A stretch of 64,000 bases of DNA from Gammaproteobacteria bacterium (GTDB taxonomy: Bacteria > Pseudomonadota > Gammaproteobacteria > VBWC01), in NCBI GenBank assembly GCA_023266115.1, contig JAHFRU010000014.1:1-64000 (forward strand), given 5' to 3'. Each line of letters opens with the position of its first letter. The stretch's first letter is position 1. Position numbers and translations under genes: made by a program. Shown here in pieces: positions 1 to 9,703 of this stretch. Below the pieces are notes generated by a model. That model did not search any database and was not told the origin of the DNA. It worked only from the letters and a program-made list of their open reading frames with translations.

Positions 1-148
1 GCGGACATACCTATGGCGCGCCCCGCATTTTATGCGACCTGCGAGAGGTGGGCGAACTACGGAAGCGAAGCAAGTCCATTCTGTGAAGATGAAGTGTCCA
101 CCGAAGCGGGTCAAGTCCAGCTTCAGATCAATATTTGAGCCTCTCGCC

Positions 149-2242
149 ATGAAAAAATTGAGCATTGTATTAATTCCATTTTTGCTCTTATCGATCAGCC
201 CCTCTGCGCTGGCACAGCCGAACGAGGAAGATGACCTGGCATTGATATACGGCGACGAGGAATTTGTCAGCATTGCTACTGGACGCAAGCAGCCTATCGC
301 TCGCGCTCCGTCAGTCGCCAGTGTTATTACATCGGCGGACATTACCGCTATCGGAGCGACCGACCTTGATCAAATTATAGATACCGTCCCGGGATTTCAT
401 GTTTCAAATTCCGCTGGCGGCCTTAATCCCGTTTACATAGCGCGAGGCATCCACTCTCAATTTAATCCGCAAGTTCTGGTGCTGATTAATGGGATCCCCA
501 TCACCAACCAGTTTCTGGGCAACAGAAGCCAAATTTGGGGAGGGATGCCGATAAAAGACATCTCGCGCATCGAAATTATACGTGGCCCGGGTTCTGCCTT
601 ATATGGGGCGGATGCCTTTGCAGGAGTGATCAACATTATCACCAAGTCCGCTGAGGATATTGACGGAACCGAGGTCGGAGGGCGTGTCGGGACATACCAT
701 ACAAGCGATGCATGGTTATTGCACGGTAGAAATTCCGGCGACCTTGACGTGGCGCTATCACTGCAAATCCACGACACCGATGGGTACAGGAAACCTGTTG
801 TTGCGGATGTTCAATCTGGACTTGATGGCCTGTTCGGGACCAGTGTCTCCTTGGCGCCGGGTCCAGTCAATACCGATCGGAATAATGTTGATGCGCGCTT
901 AGACATCGGGTACGCCGATACACGACTTCGAATTGGCTATCAAGGCAGGAAGAATGCTGGGACAGGTGATGGTGGTAGTCAAGCCTTAGATCCGGCTGGG
1001 ACCAACGACAGTGACCGCTACAACTTAGATCTAACTCACCATAAACTTGCGATAACACCAAACTGGGACCTGACAACTCAACTTAGCCTATTCAATACCA
1101 GCGCGAAATCAGATCTCGTGTTGCTACCACCGGGGCACACGAACCCATTCGGCGCATTTCCAGATGGCGTAATTGGGAACCCATATATTTTCGAACGTCA
1201 TACTCGCCTGGGAGTCACTGGGGCTTACACTGGCGGTACGCCGCATCAGATACTAGTCGGAGCGGGCTTCAATTACATCGACATGTACAAAGTGCGTGAA
1301 TCCAAGAACTTTTCTACTGGCCCTGGTGGACTACCAATACCGCTCGGCTCTGTTGTCGATGCTAGCAATGACCCAACCCTCGTGTTTATTCAACCGCATG
1401 ATCGCGAGGTATATTACGTCTTCGCTCAGGATGAGTGGTCTTTTGCTCCCGACTGGAGCTTCACTGCTGGCGTGAGATACGACGATTATTCGGACTTCGG
1501 TAATACGGTGAACCCGCGGTTAGCGCTGGTATGGCAAACAAGGTTCGATTTGACCAGCAAATTGCTTTATGGTCGTGCGTTCAGGCCGCCCTCGTTCGCA
1601 GAGCTTTATAACATCAACAACCCTATCGCGTTCGGCAATCCTGATCTGGATGCCGAGACAATCGACACGGTAGAACTCTCATTTGATTTGCGTTCGACAA
1701 ATGGACTACGCAATAATCTTTCGTTATTCCGATACGAGATGAATGATATTATTCGCTTCGTCGCGGATCCCACCCCGGCCATAACATCGACTGCACGCAA
1801 CGCCGGCGAACAATCTGGTTACGGACTGGAATGGGAATCGGCCTGGCAATACGATAACGACCTGACGTTACGCGGAAACTATGCCTTTCAACGCGCCAAG
1901 GATCGAGCCACGAACAGCGATGCTGGACACGCGCCGCACCATCAAATTTACCTCCGAGCGGATCAACGCCTGAGATCAGGCCTGCTCATTAATACTCAAT
2001 TAAACTGGGTGATTGACCGTGATCGCGTCGCGGGGGACACGCGGCCGCCGGTGGAAGATTACGCTACGCTTGATATCACTCTACGGCATCGCCGGCCGAA
2101 AAGCCCGCTGGAATTAGCCGCATCGATCCACAACCTTTTTGACGAAGACGCGTTCGAACCGAGCCCCGCACCGGGATTGATTCCAAACGATTTACCATTG
2201 CCGGGCCGTAGTTTCTTTTTAGAAGCGAACTATCGTTTATAA
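149..2242 (+). CDS. TonB-dependent outer-membrane receptor (signal peptide, plug, beta-barrel)
   Basis: ORF 32..2242; likely start ATG at 149 (MKKLSIVLIPFLLLSISPSALAQ signal peptide). Plug-like motifs 'IARAPSVASVITSADI', 'VLINGIPI', 'IEIIRGPGSALYGADAFAGVINIITK'; C-terminal barrel ending 'FFLEANYRL'. Confidence 0.93.
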   Translation: MKKLSIVLIPFLLLSISPSALAQPNEEDDLALIYGDEEFVSIATGRKQPIARAPSVASVITSADITAIGATDLDQIIDTVPGFHVSNSAGGLNPVYIARGIHSQFNPQVLVLINGIPITNQFLGNRSQIWGGMPIKDISRIEIIRGPGSALYGADAFAGVINIITKSAEDIDGTEVGGRVGTYHTSDAWLLHGRNSGDLDVALSLQIHDTDGYRKPVVADVQSGLDGLFGTSVSLAPGPVNTDRNNVDARLDIGYADTRLRIGYQGRKNAGTGDGGSQALDPAGTNDSDRYNLDLTHHKLAITPNWDLTTQLSLFNTSAKSDLVLLPPGHTNPFGAFPDGVIGNPYIFERHTRLGVTGAYTGGTPHQILVGAGFNYIDMYKVRESKNFSTGPGGLPIPLGSVVDASNDPTLVFIQPHDREVYYVFAQDEWSFAPDWSFTAGVRYDDYSDFGNTVNPRLALVWQTRFDLTSKLLYGRAFRPPSFAELYNINNPIAFGNPDLDAETIDTVELSFDLRSTNGLRNNLSLFRYEMNDIIRFVADPTPAITSTARNAGEQSGYGLEWESAWQYDNDLTLRGNYAFQRAKDRATNSDAGHAPHHQIYLRADQRLRSGLLINTQLNWVIDRDRVAGDTRPPVEDYATLDITLRHRRPKSPLELAASIHNLFDEDAFEPSPAPGLIPNDLPLPGRSFFLEANYRL

Positions 2243-2257
2243 GTGCGCCACATCTTT

Positions 2258-3874
2258 CTATATCCCCAAGTCCCGTTGCGGGGATGCCCCGTCGAATGAC
2301 TGACGTTCCATATGCTCGTTATTCTCGGCAATCGGCAACGGGATATACACGGTAAATCGGGTTCCCTTGCCCGGCGTACTATCCAGATCTATCCGGCCAC
2401 CCATCATGGCGCAGAAGCGCTGGCTGATCGTTAATCCAAGCCCGGTACCGCCGAAATGGCGTGTGGTACTCATATCGGCCTGGCGAAACGCCTCGAATAC
2501 CCTCGCCTGCTGCGCGACGTCCATGCCGATGCCGGTATCACGGACAGCGACCTTCAGTTCGTGACGTGCATGCGCAACGTCGAGCACTACAGTTCCATTG
2601 GTGGTGAACTTGGCGGCATTACTCAGCAGATTCAGCAGGATTTGCTGTAGTTTTGCCGAGTCTACCGCCAATAAATCAGCGTCTTGTTTGATCTCGATCC
2701 GGAACTCGTTGTTGTTCTTTTTCATTAGAGGCCTGACGGTATCAGCTACCTGATCTATAAGTTCATGAAGGTTGACCGGATCAATAAAAATATCCATCCG
2801 GCCAGATTCAATCTTAGCGAGGTCAAGAATGCTGTTTATCAATGAAAGCAAGTGATTTGCGGAATTCTGTACCCTTTTTAGATCCGAGATACTTTCCGCC
2901 TGGCCGATAGCCTCCAGCTCCTCCATCACCATTTCCGTGTAACCAAGAATCGAGTTCATCGGCGTGCGTAGCTCATGACTCATGTTCGCCAGAAATTCGG
3001 ACTTATGACGGCTGGCTGCTATTGCCTCATCCCGCGCCTGGACGAGCTCCAGTGTGCGCAATGCGACTTCACGCTCCAGGCCATCGCGCTGTTCACGCAA
3101 CCGCTGGTCGCGATCCTCCAGTGCTGTCATCATCTTATTGAAGGCATGCGCCATATGAACCACTTCGGCGGGCCCTTGTTCAGCGGCACGCAACGCCGTT
3201 TCCCCCACCTCGGATCGCGTCATGATCTGCGAAAGATCCTGTATCGGCGTAGTCATGCGGCCGACAATGCGACGAAGAAACACGAGCAATACGACCGTGA
3301 TCGACAAGGAAATAACAACATTTTGTGCAAAAATGAGCTTCTGCTCGAGAAGCAACGCCTCTTTTGTCATGGCAATATGGACAAACCCGATCAACTCGGG
3401 CTCCACGGCGGTCGACTCAAACGGTGAGACTGCTACATCCGATCTCCCGGTAAAAACCGGCGCGACGAAATGAATCAAGCGATCGGTCTCACGCGAAAGC
3501 AACTGACCTTCATGTCTTGGTAGCACATCGATGGGTGGTTCCCAGTCTACGGCACGGCCCACTTTGAGCAGGGTATCCCCACCCTGGTCATAAATCGCGA
3601 CGTGATACACATCAGGAAAGGCAAGCGTCGCATGAGCCGAATCTACGGCATTCTCTTCCGCACCGACCAGCAGCGCCAACCGGCTCTGATCCGCAAAGTT
3701 CTGCGCAACCTGGGTGCCTTGCTGTACTAGCTGACCATGCGCGCTGGTGCTGGCAAGCCACGCCGTCGTCAGCGACGATGCCAGTGCCAGAAAAACGATT
3801 CCGATCGAAACGGTCATCAGCAACTGTTTCTGGAAGCTGGATCTGGGTGACACGATTTTCTTGAGAAACTTCAT
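2258..3874 (-). CDS. Membrane sensor histidine kinase (HAMP, HisKA, HATPase_c; no receiver domain)
   Basis: 'KSEFLANMSHELRTPMNSILGYTEMV' H-box, 'LLNLLSNAAKFT' N-box, 'VRDTGIGM', 'GGTGLGLTIS' G-boxes; two N-terminal TM segments. Confidence 0.94.
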   Translation of the reverse strand: MKFLKKIVSPRSSFQKQLLMTVSIGIVFLALASSLTTAWLASTSAHGQLVQQGTQVAQNFADQSRLALLVGAEENAVDSAHATLAFPDVYHVAIYDQGGDTLLKVGRAVDWEPPIDVLPRHEGQLLSRETDRLIHFVAPVFTGRSDVAVSPFESTAVEPELIGFVHIAMTKEALLLEQKLIFAQNVVISLSITVVLLVFLRRIVGRMTTPIQDLSQIMTRSEVGETALRAAEQGPAEVVHMAHAFNKMMTALEDRDQRLREQRDGLEREVALRTLELVQARDEAIAASRHKSEFLANMSHELRTPMNSILGYTEMVMEELEAIGQAESISDLKRVQNSANHLLSLINSILDLAKIESGRMDIFIDPVNLHELIDQVADTVRPLMKKNNNEFRIEIKQDADLLAVDSAKLQQILLNLLSNAAKFTTNGTVVLDVAHARHELKVAVRDTGIGMDVAQQARVFEAFRQADMSTTRHFGGTGLGLTISQRFCAMMGGRIDLDSTPGKGTRFTVYIPLPIAENNEHMERQSFDGASPQRDLGI

Positions 3875-3881
3875 ACGGTCT

Positions 3882-4862
3882 TCAGGGCGCCGGAAACATC
3901 AGATCAAATTTTTGCTGCTGTTCCCTTGTTATGCTGATGCCGAGATGATCCGCCGTACGGCGATTAACCGCTATCCTCACATCACGCAGTGGAAAAATTA
4001 CCGGGTCAAACCGCGCGCCGTCGGAAATACTTTGTTCGGCCATGGTGGCCAGCCTTCTTCCCAGCGCGACGTTGTCTGGATAAAACGAGAAGAGGGCACC
4101 TCTCTTCGCATGCGCTGGATTACTTGAAAATACCAGTATGCTGCGGTCCCACGACTCCTTGAGGACCAATGGCAATATGACCTTTTCATCAACCGTTCCG
4201 GCATCCACTGGAATCCATAATGCAGAATTACGGGGGTCCGCTTTTTCAAGCACGTCCCGATACAACCTCGCGGACTGCTTCATGCCCTCCGCCGGGTACG
4301 CGAACAACTCAAGGCCGTGGTGACGCGCCGCGATTCTCGCAAGGTCTATCAACCACGCACTGGCCAATGGGTCATAAATAACGTGAACGCGTTGCATAGC
4401 AGGCGCGAGCGCCTTGAGTTGCTCGAACAGCGTCTCAGGATCTGTATCCAGACTGATGCCGGATTCCCGCCTGGCTGGATCGGGCGTTAACAACAGCGCT
4501 CCACCGATGACTGGAACCAGGTCAGCGACAGATTTAGCGGCATTAACGCCACTGCGGCCCAGCGCAATAATTGCTCCAATATTATTGCCGGTGAGCCAGG
4601 CCTCCAGTGCCTTCTGCTCATATTCACGGGATAGCACATACGTCTTGACTTGACGCGTCGACTGCTCGTCTACACCGGCGATGATTTCCTGAAAAACGCC
4701 TTGATATGGCTCCCGAACATCGGGGTAAATCACCGCCAACGGTCTTTCACCGGAAAAACCTGGCGCTGGCAACAACGCCAGTAAAATGCTGGCGACCAAG
4801 CAGCGAAATGTTTTCCGAGCGATAGACTCCGTTCTCATTTTGCCGGGGAACAAGATAGCCAA
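3882..4862 (-). CDS. ABC-type substrate-binding protein (PF04392-like)
   Basis: Signal peptide then 'LAVIYPDVREPYQGVFQEIIAGVDEQ...IIALGRSGVNAAKSV...PVIGGALLLTP'; periplasmic-binding fold sequence pattern; no adjacent permease or ATPase. Confidence 0.78.
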   Translation of the reverse strand: MAILFPGKMRTESIARKTFRCLVASILLALLPAPGFSGERPLAVIYPDVREPYQGVFQEIIAGVDEQSTRQVKTYVLSREYEQKALEAWLTGNNIGAIIALGRSGVNAAKSVADLVPVIGGALLLTPDPARRESGISLDTDPETLFEQLKALAPAMQRVHVIYDPLASAWLIDLARIAARHHGLELFAYPAEGMKQSARLYRDVLEKADPRNSALWIPVDAGTVDEKVILPLVLKESWDRSILVFSSNPAHAKRGALFSFYPDNVALGRRLATMAEQSISDGARFDPVIFPLRDVRIAVNRRTADHLGISITREQQQKFDLMFPAP

Positions 4863-5077
4863 AACAACGCATGGATTCGCAGACTGTTATTATTCTCGGA
4901 CTGTACAGCCACGCTAAATTCTAGGTTATTTACTGAAAACTTAACAGCGACGGAATGCGGCAAGTCTGCCATATCGGGCCACACCGACAAGAGATGTTAA
5001 AAAGGCCGCGAGATCAAAATGCCCAGTGCGCCGCGGGCGACTATGCTTCAACGAATCCGCCCGGCATTAAGTCGCGT

Positions 5078-5971
5078 TCAAAGCCGATACCCAACCTGGA
5101 AGCCAAATACGTACATTTCGCTTTTCGGCTGCAGCACCAACACCGGCGTACCCCCGATCGATGTCGAAACGGGCGCCGACTTACTGAAGCGGTAACTTTC
5201 ATAATAAAGGGTTAGCCCAAGCCTGGATGACGGGGCAGCATGGCCGAACGTGTACTTGGCAAACATCGACCATTCCCGGCCTGGCGAAAGCGTGACAGGG
5301 CCGTCAAAAATTGCTACCCCCTCGCGCGTTTGAAACGGCTTCCTCGCACCCACCTGGAGATAGTTCGTGCTCTCACCGCGCAGGCCCATCAGCCCGATAC
5401 CAAACTCAGAAAAAGAAACTTGGTAAGTTTCCTTTATGCCAAGCGCCTTGACACCGGAAGCGGTCACACCATCTTCGATGTTTCTTGTCCAATTCTCTAT
5501 TCCAAGGCCACCCAAAACATCCACCATATTCATAAACGGCCATATGTCCAAACGGACCCGTCCACCTAGTGCAAGTCTCAGCTGGTTTCCCTGATAGGCG
5601 ACGTTGGTATCCAGAGGCTGTCCACTTTGTGTCTGCCCATCGTAGATCAGGTCACCAAAATAATTTTTTAATTGAACCTCATAGAGAGGCCCGGCAGTGC
5701 GCCGGTCGAGGTTGTTCTTCGAAACACCAAGCGTATATCGGACGCCGGTTTCCTGTAACAAACGCCTGTCGGCGTCGCCAAATTCCTCCCAAATAAAAAA
5801 CTCCGCACCAACAACAACATCAGGACCCGACCGAACGCCCGACTCGCCGGCATACACGGACGAGTCTATCTGACAGACGGATATCAGCAGCAGGAAAAGA
5901 AATGGCGCATAGCGATTCCGGTGACAGCGGGGCACGTGCGCCTCCATGCGATTATCCACCAACCAAACCAT
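5078..5971 (-). CDS. Predicted outer-membrane beta-barrel protein of unknown function
   Basis: Hydrophobic N-terminus, alternating amphipathic strands, C-terminal 'EMYVFGFQVGYRL' typical of OMPs. Confidence 0.6.
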   Translation of the reverse strand: MVWLVDNRMEAHVPRCHRNRYAPFLFLLLISVCQIDSSVYAGESGVRSGPDVVVGAEFFIWEEFGDADRRLLQETGVRYTLGVSKNNLDRRTAGPLYEVQLKNYFGDLIYDGQTQSGQPLDTNVAYQGNQLRLALGGRVRLDIWPFMNMVDVLGGLGIENWTRNIEDGVTASGVKALGIKETYQVSFSEFGIGLMGLRGESTNYLQVGARKPFQTREGVAIFDGPVTLSPGREWSMFAKYTFGHAAPSSRLGLTLYYESYRFSKSAPVSTSIGGTPVLVLQPKSEMYVFGFQVGYRL

Positions 5972-6164
5972 AATGACGGGGGTGTCCAGAAAGACTTATC
6001 CGCCCGGGTTAGACCCACAGTTGTTATTAGTCTTATAAACGCGCCACGGGCTATGACATTTGTCGGCTATGGTAGCAGGTTCTTTAGCGCATCGGGCGTT
6101 CCCGGCAGATCAACGAGGGCGCGTATAAGATCGACGCGAGTCACCACGGGAAACACTGTATAAA

Positions 6165-6189
6165 CCGCTGCGGGAAAGATGCGCAGCGG
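6165..6189 (-). terminator. Possible Rho-independent terminator hairpin downstream of the 6251..6487 gene
   Basis: Perfect 8-bp inverted repeat CCGCTGCG-GGAAAGATG-CGCAGCGG; on the minus strand it is followed by short 'TTTATA'. Weak U-tract. Confidence 0.4.
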
Positions 6190-6250
6190 CTTAACTTACT
6201 GCGGCGGTACAGCGCTGGCAACGCCAGCTTAACGGGGAAGCGAGGGTTCT

Positions 6251-6487
6251 TTAATCCTGATCGTCCACGGTACGAAAATCCATGTCCCCAAAGTCAGCCA
6301 TGTCATCCCATTCGTTACCCCATTTGTCGAACAAAATACTCTTGACCGACTTTTGCTGATACTCCTGCATATAGAGCGGATCTTCTGTCACTTCCATCAG
6401 CCGAAGATGCGTGTCATATCCGCTTTGCTGGGTGGGCTTTTTCATGGCCTTAACCTCCGGGTTGTTCCTTGCTACAGAAGGAATCAC
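6251..6487 (-). CDS. Small hypothetical protein
   Basis: ORF of 78 aa; an internal start MKKPTQQSGYDTHLRLMEV is possible. Acidic C-terminus; no family recognised. Confidence 0.45.
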   Translation of the reverse strand: MIPSVARNNPEVKAMKKPTQQSGYDTHLRLMEVTEDPLYMQEYQQKSVKSILFDKWGNEWDDMADFGDMDFRTVDDQD

Positions 6488-6774
6488 ATCGCCTTAACGC
6501 CCTGCACCTGGTAGCGCCTCCGACATCAGTCGCCGTTGACGCGTCTTACCTATAATATCGGCGCTGAATTTCGATGACTTTAGCGGAATATTCCGGCGCG
6601 ACCCCTGACCGGCTATTGGTGACCACGAACCACGGTGACCGTTCCCGTCGTTGACCTGCATGGTTTGTCAGAATACGTCGCCAGAAAAAAGCCGGGCGTG
6701 TACAGCAACCAAAGAAAAGTGATTGTGGAGAGGCTGAACAGACAACTATCAGCAGCGAAAAAGCTCCGGTGAGA

Positions 6775-7221
6775 TCAGGACGTCGTATCGTAAATTCGAA
6801 GGAATCGATCGGTCCGGCGCAGACAGAAATCCAGCAGCATCGAGAGAAACTCGTTCAAACGCCGCTTCTCAAACCGACTGTACATAGCAGCGTTGGGATA
6901 CGGGTACAGCGGCGCATGAGGCGACCGGCTCTGGTAGCTGACGACCTCTGCGGCGCGGGCATCATGGTAGATACGCAGCGTCATCGACGGATCAGTCACC
7001 CAACGGCTGTTAATCTTGAGGCGAAGTATCAGCGCGATCGTCGTCGTATATTTTGCACTGTCGATCACGCGAATCTGCAACTCAAGGTCACGTGGATTTC
7101 TAAAAACGAGACCATCCCCCAGTTGATCGATGTCTGGCACCAACGCGATCAACTTGTCATAATTCTCGTCGTACAGCTCCAACGGCCGGTAGGCGACAAT
7201 TTTTTTCGAAAATGTCTGCAT
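6775..7221 (-). CDS. DUF1249 (YqiB-like) family protein
   Basis: 'NYDKLIALVPDIDQLGDGLVFRNP...LELQIRVIDSAKYTTTIAL...MTLRIYHDARAAEVVSYQ...NEFLSMLLDFCL' pattern. Confidence 0.8.
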   Translation of the reverse strand: MQTFSKKIVAYRPLELYDENYDKLIALVPDIDQLGDGLVFRNPRDLELQIRVIDSAKYTTTIALILRLKINSRWVTDPSMTLRIYHDARAAEVVSYQSRSPHAPLYPYPNAAMYSRFEKRRLNEFLSMLLDFCLRRTDRFLRIYDTTS

Positions 7222-7328
7222 ACATTGTCATTGTCGATGTTTTTATTGTTATCGGCAATAACCTTCCCGTATTTATCGAATCTTCCGTAACTGCTCCGGC
7301 AATCGGTCTACCGTGTTTCCCATGAACC

Positions 7329-8096
7329 TTAGGAAGTTTTTTTGGCGAAGTTCTCGATAACTTTCTGCAGAGGCGCGATCAAATCCATTGGCAAGGGGAA
7401 AACAATGGTATTTGTTTTGTTGCCGGCTATCTCCGTCAAGGTCTGCAGATAACGTAACTGGATCGAACGCGGATCCTGTGATAGCACACGCGAGGCCTCC
7501 AGCAAATGCTGCGAAGCCTGGAACTCGCCCTCGGCATGAATGACCTTTGCACGACGCTCACGTTCCGCCTCGGCCTGACGGGCAATCGCCCTTATCATAC
7601 TTTCATCAATATCCACGTGTTTGATCTCGACATTCGACACCTTGATGCCCCACGCGTCAGTCTGCTTGTCGAGGATGTCCTGAATATGATTGTTCAACTT
7701 TACGCGCTCGGCCAGTATTTCATCCAGTTCATGCTGACCCAGTACAGACCGTAACGTGGTTTGAGCGAGCTGACTGGTGGCGATCTGATAATGCTCAACC
7801 TGTATGATCGCTTTTTCCGGATCGATCACCCGAAAGTAAATAACGGCATTGACCTTGACGGACACGTTATCGCGCGAGATGACATCCTGGCTTGGCACAT
7901 CCATCGTTATCGTGCGGAGATCGACCCGCTCCATCTGCTGAACGACCGGGATAAGAACGCTCAGGCCTGGACCTTTGATCTTGTAAAAGCGGCCGAGCAG
8001 AAAAACAACGCCGCGCTCATACTCACGCAGCACGCGAAACGCCGACGCAAAAAAGACAATCACGAGCCCAACGATGATGTAACTCATATAAGCCAT
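7329..8096 (-). CDS. SPFH/band-7 domain protein (slipin/stomatin-like)
   Basis: '[71 protein letters not shown]'. Confidence 0.95.
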   Translation of the reverse strand: MAYMSYIIVGLVIVFFASAFRVLREYERGVVFLLGRFYKIKGPGLSVLIPVVQQMERVDLRTITMDVPSQDVISRDNVSVKVNAVIYFRVIDPEKAIIQVEHYQIATSQLAQTTLRSVLGQHELDEILAERVKLNNHIQDILDKQTDAWGIKVSNVEIKHVDIDESMIRAIARQAEAERERRAKVIHAEGEFQASQHLLEASRVLSQDPRSIQLRYLQTLTEIAGNKTNTIVFPLPMDLIAPLQKVIENFAKKTS

Positions 8097-8099
8097 CGG

Positions 8100-9524
8100 T
8101 TAGTTCTCCTCTGAGGATTTCTGATCATCCGCTTTCACGTCAAGCGTCAATCCATGAATCTCCGTCACACACACATTCTGTCCACGTTTCAGAGGTCCAG
8201 CAGATCGCGCGCCCCAGATCTCGCCATGCACCCTGATTCGCCCATTGCCTTCAAAATCGTCCAGCACCTCCCCGATGCTACCGATCATCTGCTCATGACC
8301 ACTGACCACCGGTCGCCGACGCGCCTTGAACGCCATACCGAGGAAAAAGATAAAGAAACCGGCATTCAGGAACGCAAACGCAGCTATCAGCGGGTACGAA
8401 ATGCCGAACCCCGGCGCACCGGTATCGAGCAAAATAATGGAGCCGATGACGAACGCGATAACACCGCCAACACCGAGCGCACCAAAACTGGGGACAAAAA
8501 CCTCCCCGATCATAAAGGCGACGCCCAGCAACATCAGCCCAAGGCCCGCATAGTTGATCGATAACACCTGAAACGCGAACAAGGCGAGCAGCAGACATAC
8601 GGTGCCGGCGACGCCAGGCAACACCATACCGGGATTGGCGAACTCATAGATTAATCCGTAGATTCCGACGAGCATCAAAATATAGGCGACATTGGGATCA
8701 GTGATAGTTGTCAGTAACCGTGTCCGCCAACCCGGATCCAAACGCTGCACGGTCATCCCCGATGTACGGACCTCACGATCCTGGCCGAGTACGCTGATCT
8801 TCTTCCCATCCAATTGTGCGAGTAAAGTGGGCACACCGTCCGCGATGTACTCGATCACCCCCTCTTTCAACGCGTCTTCGGCGGACAGGCTGGCCGCGTC
8901 ACGCACTGCCAGTGCCGCCCATTCCACATTGCGGCCACGCAGTTGTGCAAGTCCGCGGATATAGGCGACCGCATCGTTGACGATCTTGCGTTTCATCGCA
9001 TCATCATGCCCCTCTTTGTCCGCGGACTTCGAATCGTCACCCCCGCCTTTGTCGCCGGGCATGCAGGCGCGGCGATCTGGACAGGGGTGGCAGCACCAAG
9101 ATTGGTCCCGGGTGACATCGCTGCAACGTGGGCGGCGTATAAGATGTATGTGCCCGCGCTCGCGGCACGCGCGCCGGCCGGCGCAACGTATACAGCGACC
9201 GGGACCGGCGAAGCGACTATGTCCTGGATAATCTGCCGCATCGACGTATCGAGGCCGCCGGTGGTATCGATCTGGATGATGGCCAACTCCGCCTGGCCGT
9301 CGCGGGCCTTTTCAAGACCACGCTTGATGTAGTCGCCCGCCGCCTGGTCCTATAACACCCCGAACTTCGAGGAGCACAATATTCCCCTTATTTAGCGCAA
9401 GGTTTAATGCCGAGAGAACAATAAGGGAAAGGAATAGCGCAACGCGCGAAATGCATAATTGCCTATGACGGATTTTTGCGGTCATTCGAGATATTAACGG
9501 TATCCAACCCATGAATAACCGCAA
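8100..9524 (-). pseudogene. NfeD-family membrane-bound serine protease (ClpP-class), split by two apparent frameshifts
   Basis: Three ORFs in different frames make up one NfeD protein: 9312..9524 (signal/TM, '[17 protein letters not shown]'), about 9060..9345 ('[88 protein letters not shown]'), 8100..9062 ('KIVNDAVAYIRGLAQLRGRNVEWA...' to the C-terminal NfeD domain). Confidence 0.85.
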
Positions 9525-9703
9525 AATCGACGATCAGATTTTCAAATACAGCCGTTGGCGCCACGATCTTCACGGCCGAAATACCTGACTCTTAGGCTCG
9601 ATAATACCTGCTTCATCTGGCTTTTTTCGTTCGCTGCCTAGGCGACTATCGGTTTCGCCTCTATACTACGCGCCTTTTTTTGTACGGTAAAAGGATTCAG
9701 GAT

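Noticed and set aside
457-777. Antisense ORF over the TonB receptor gene (and similar shadow ORFs throughout)
   Set aside because: Overlaps a strong coding gene on the other strand; no recognisable motif; expected by chance in high-GC DNA.
6165-6189. Hairpin considered as a structured ncRNA or riboswitch
   Set aside because: Single short stem with no additional conserved-looking elements; best explained as a weak terminator.
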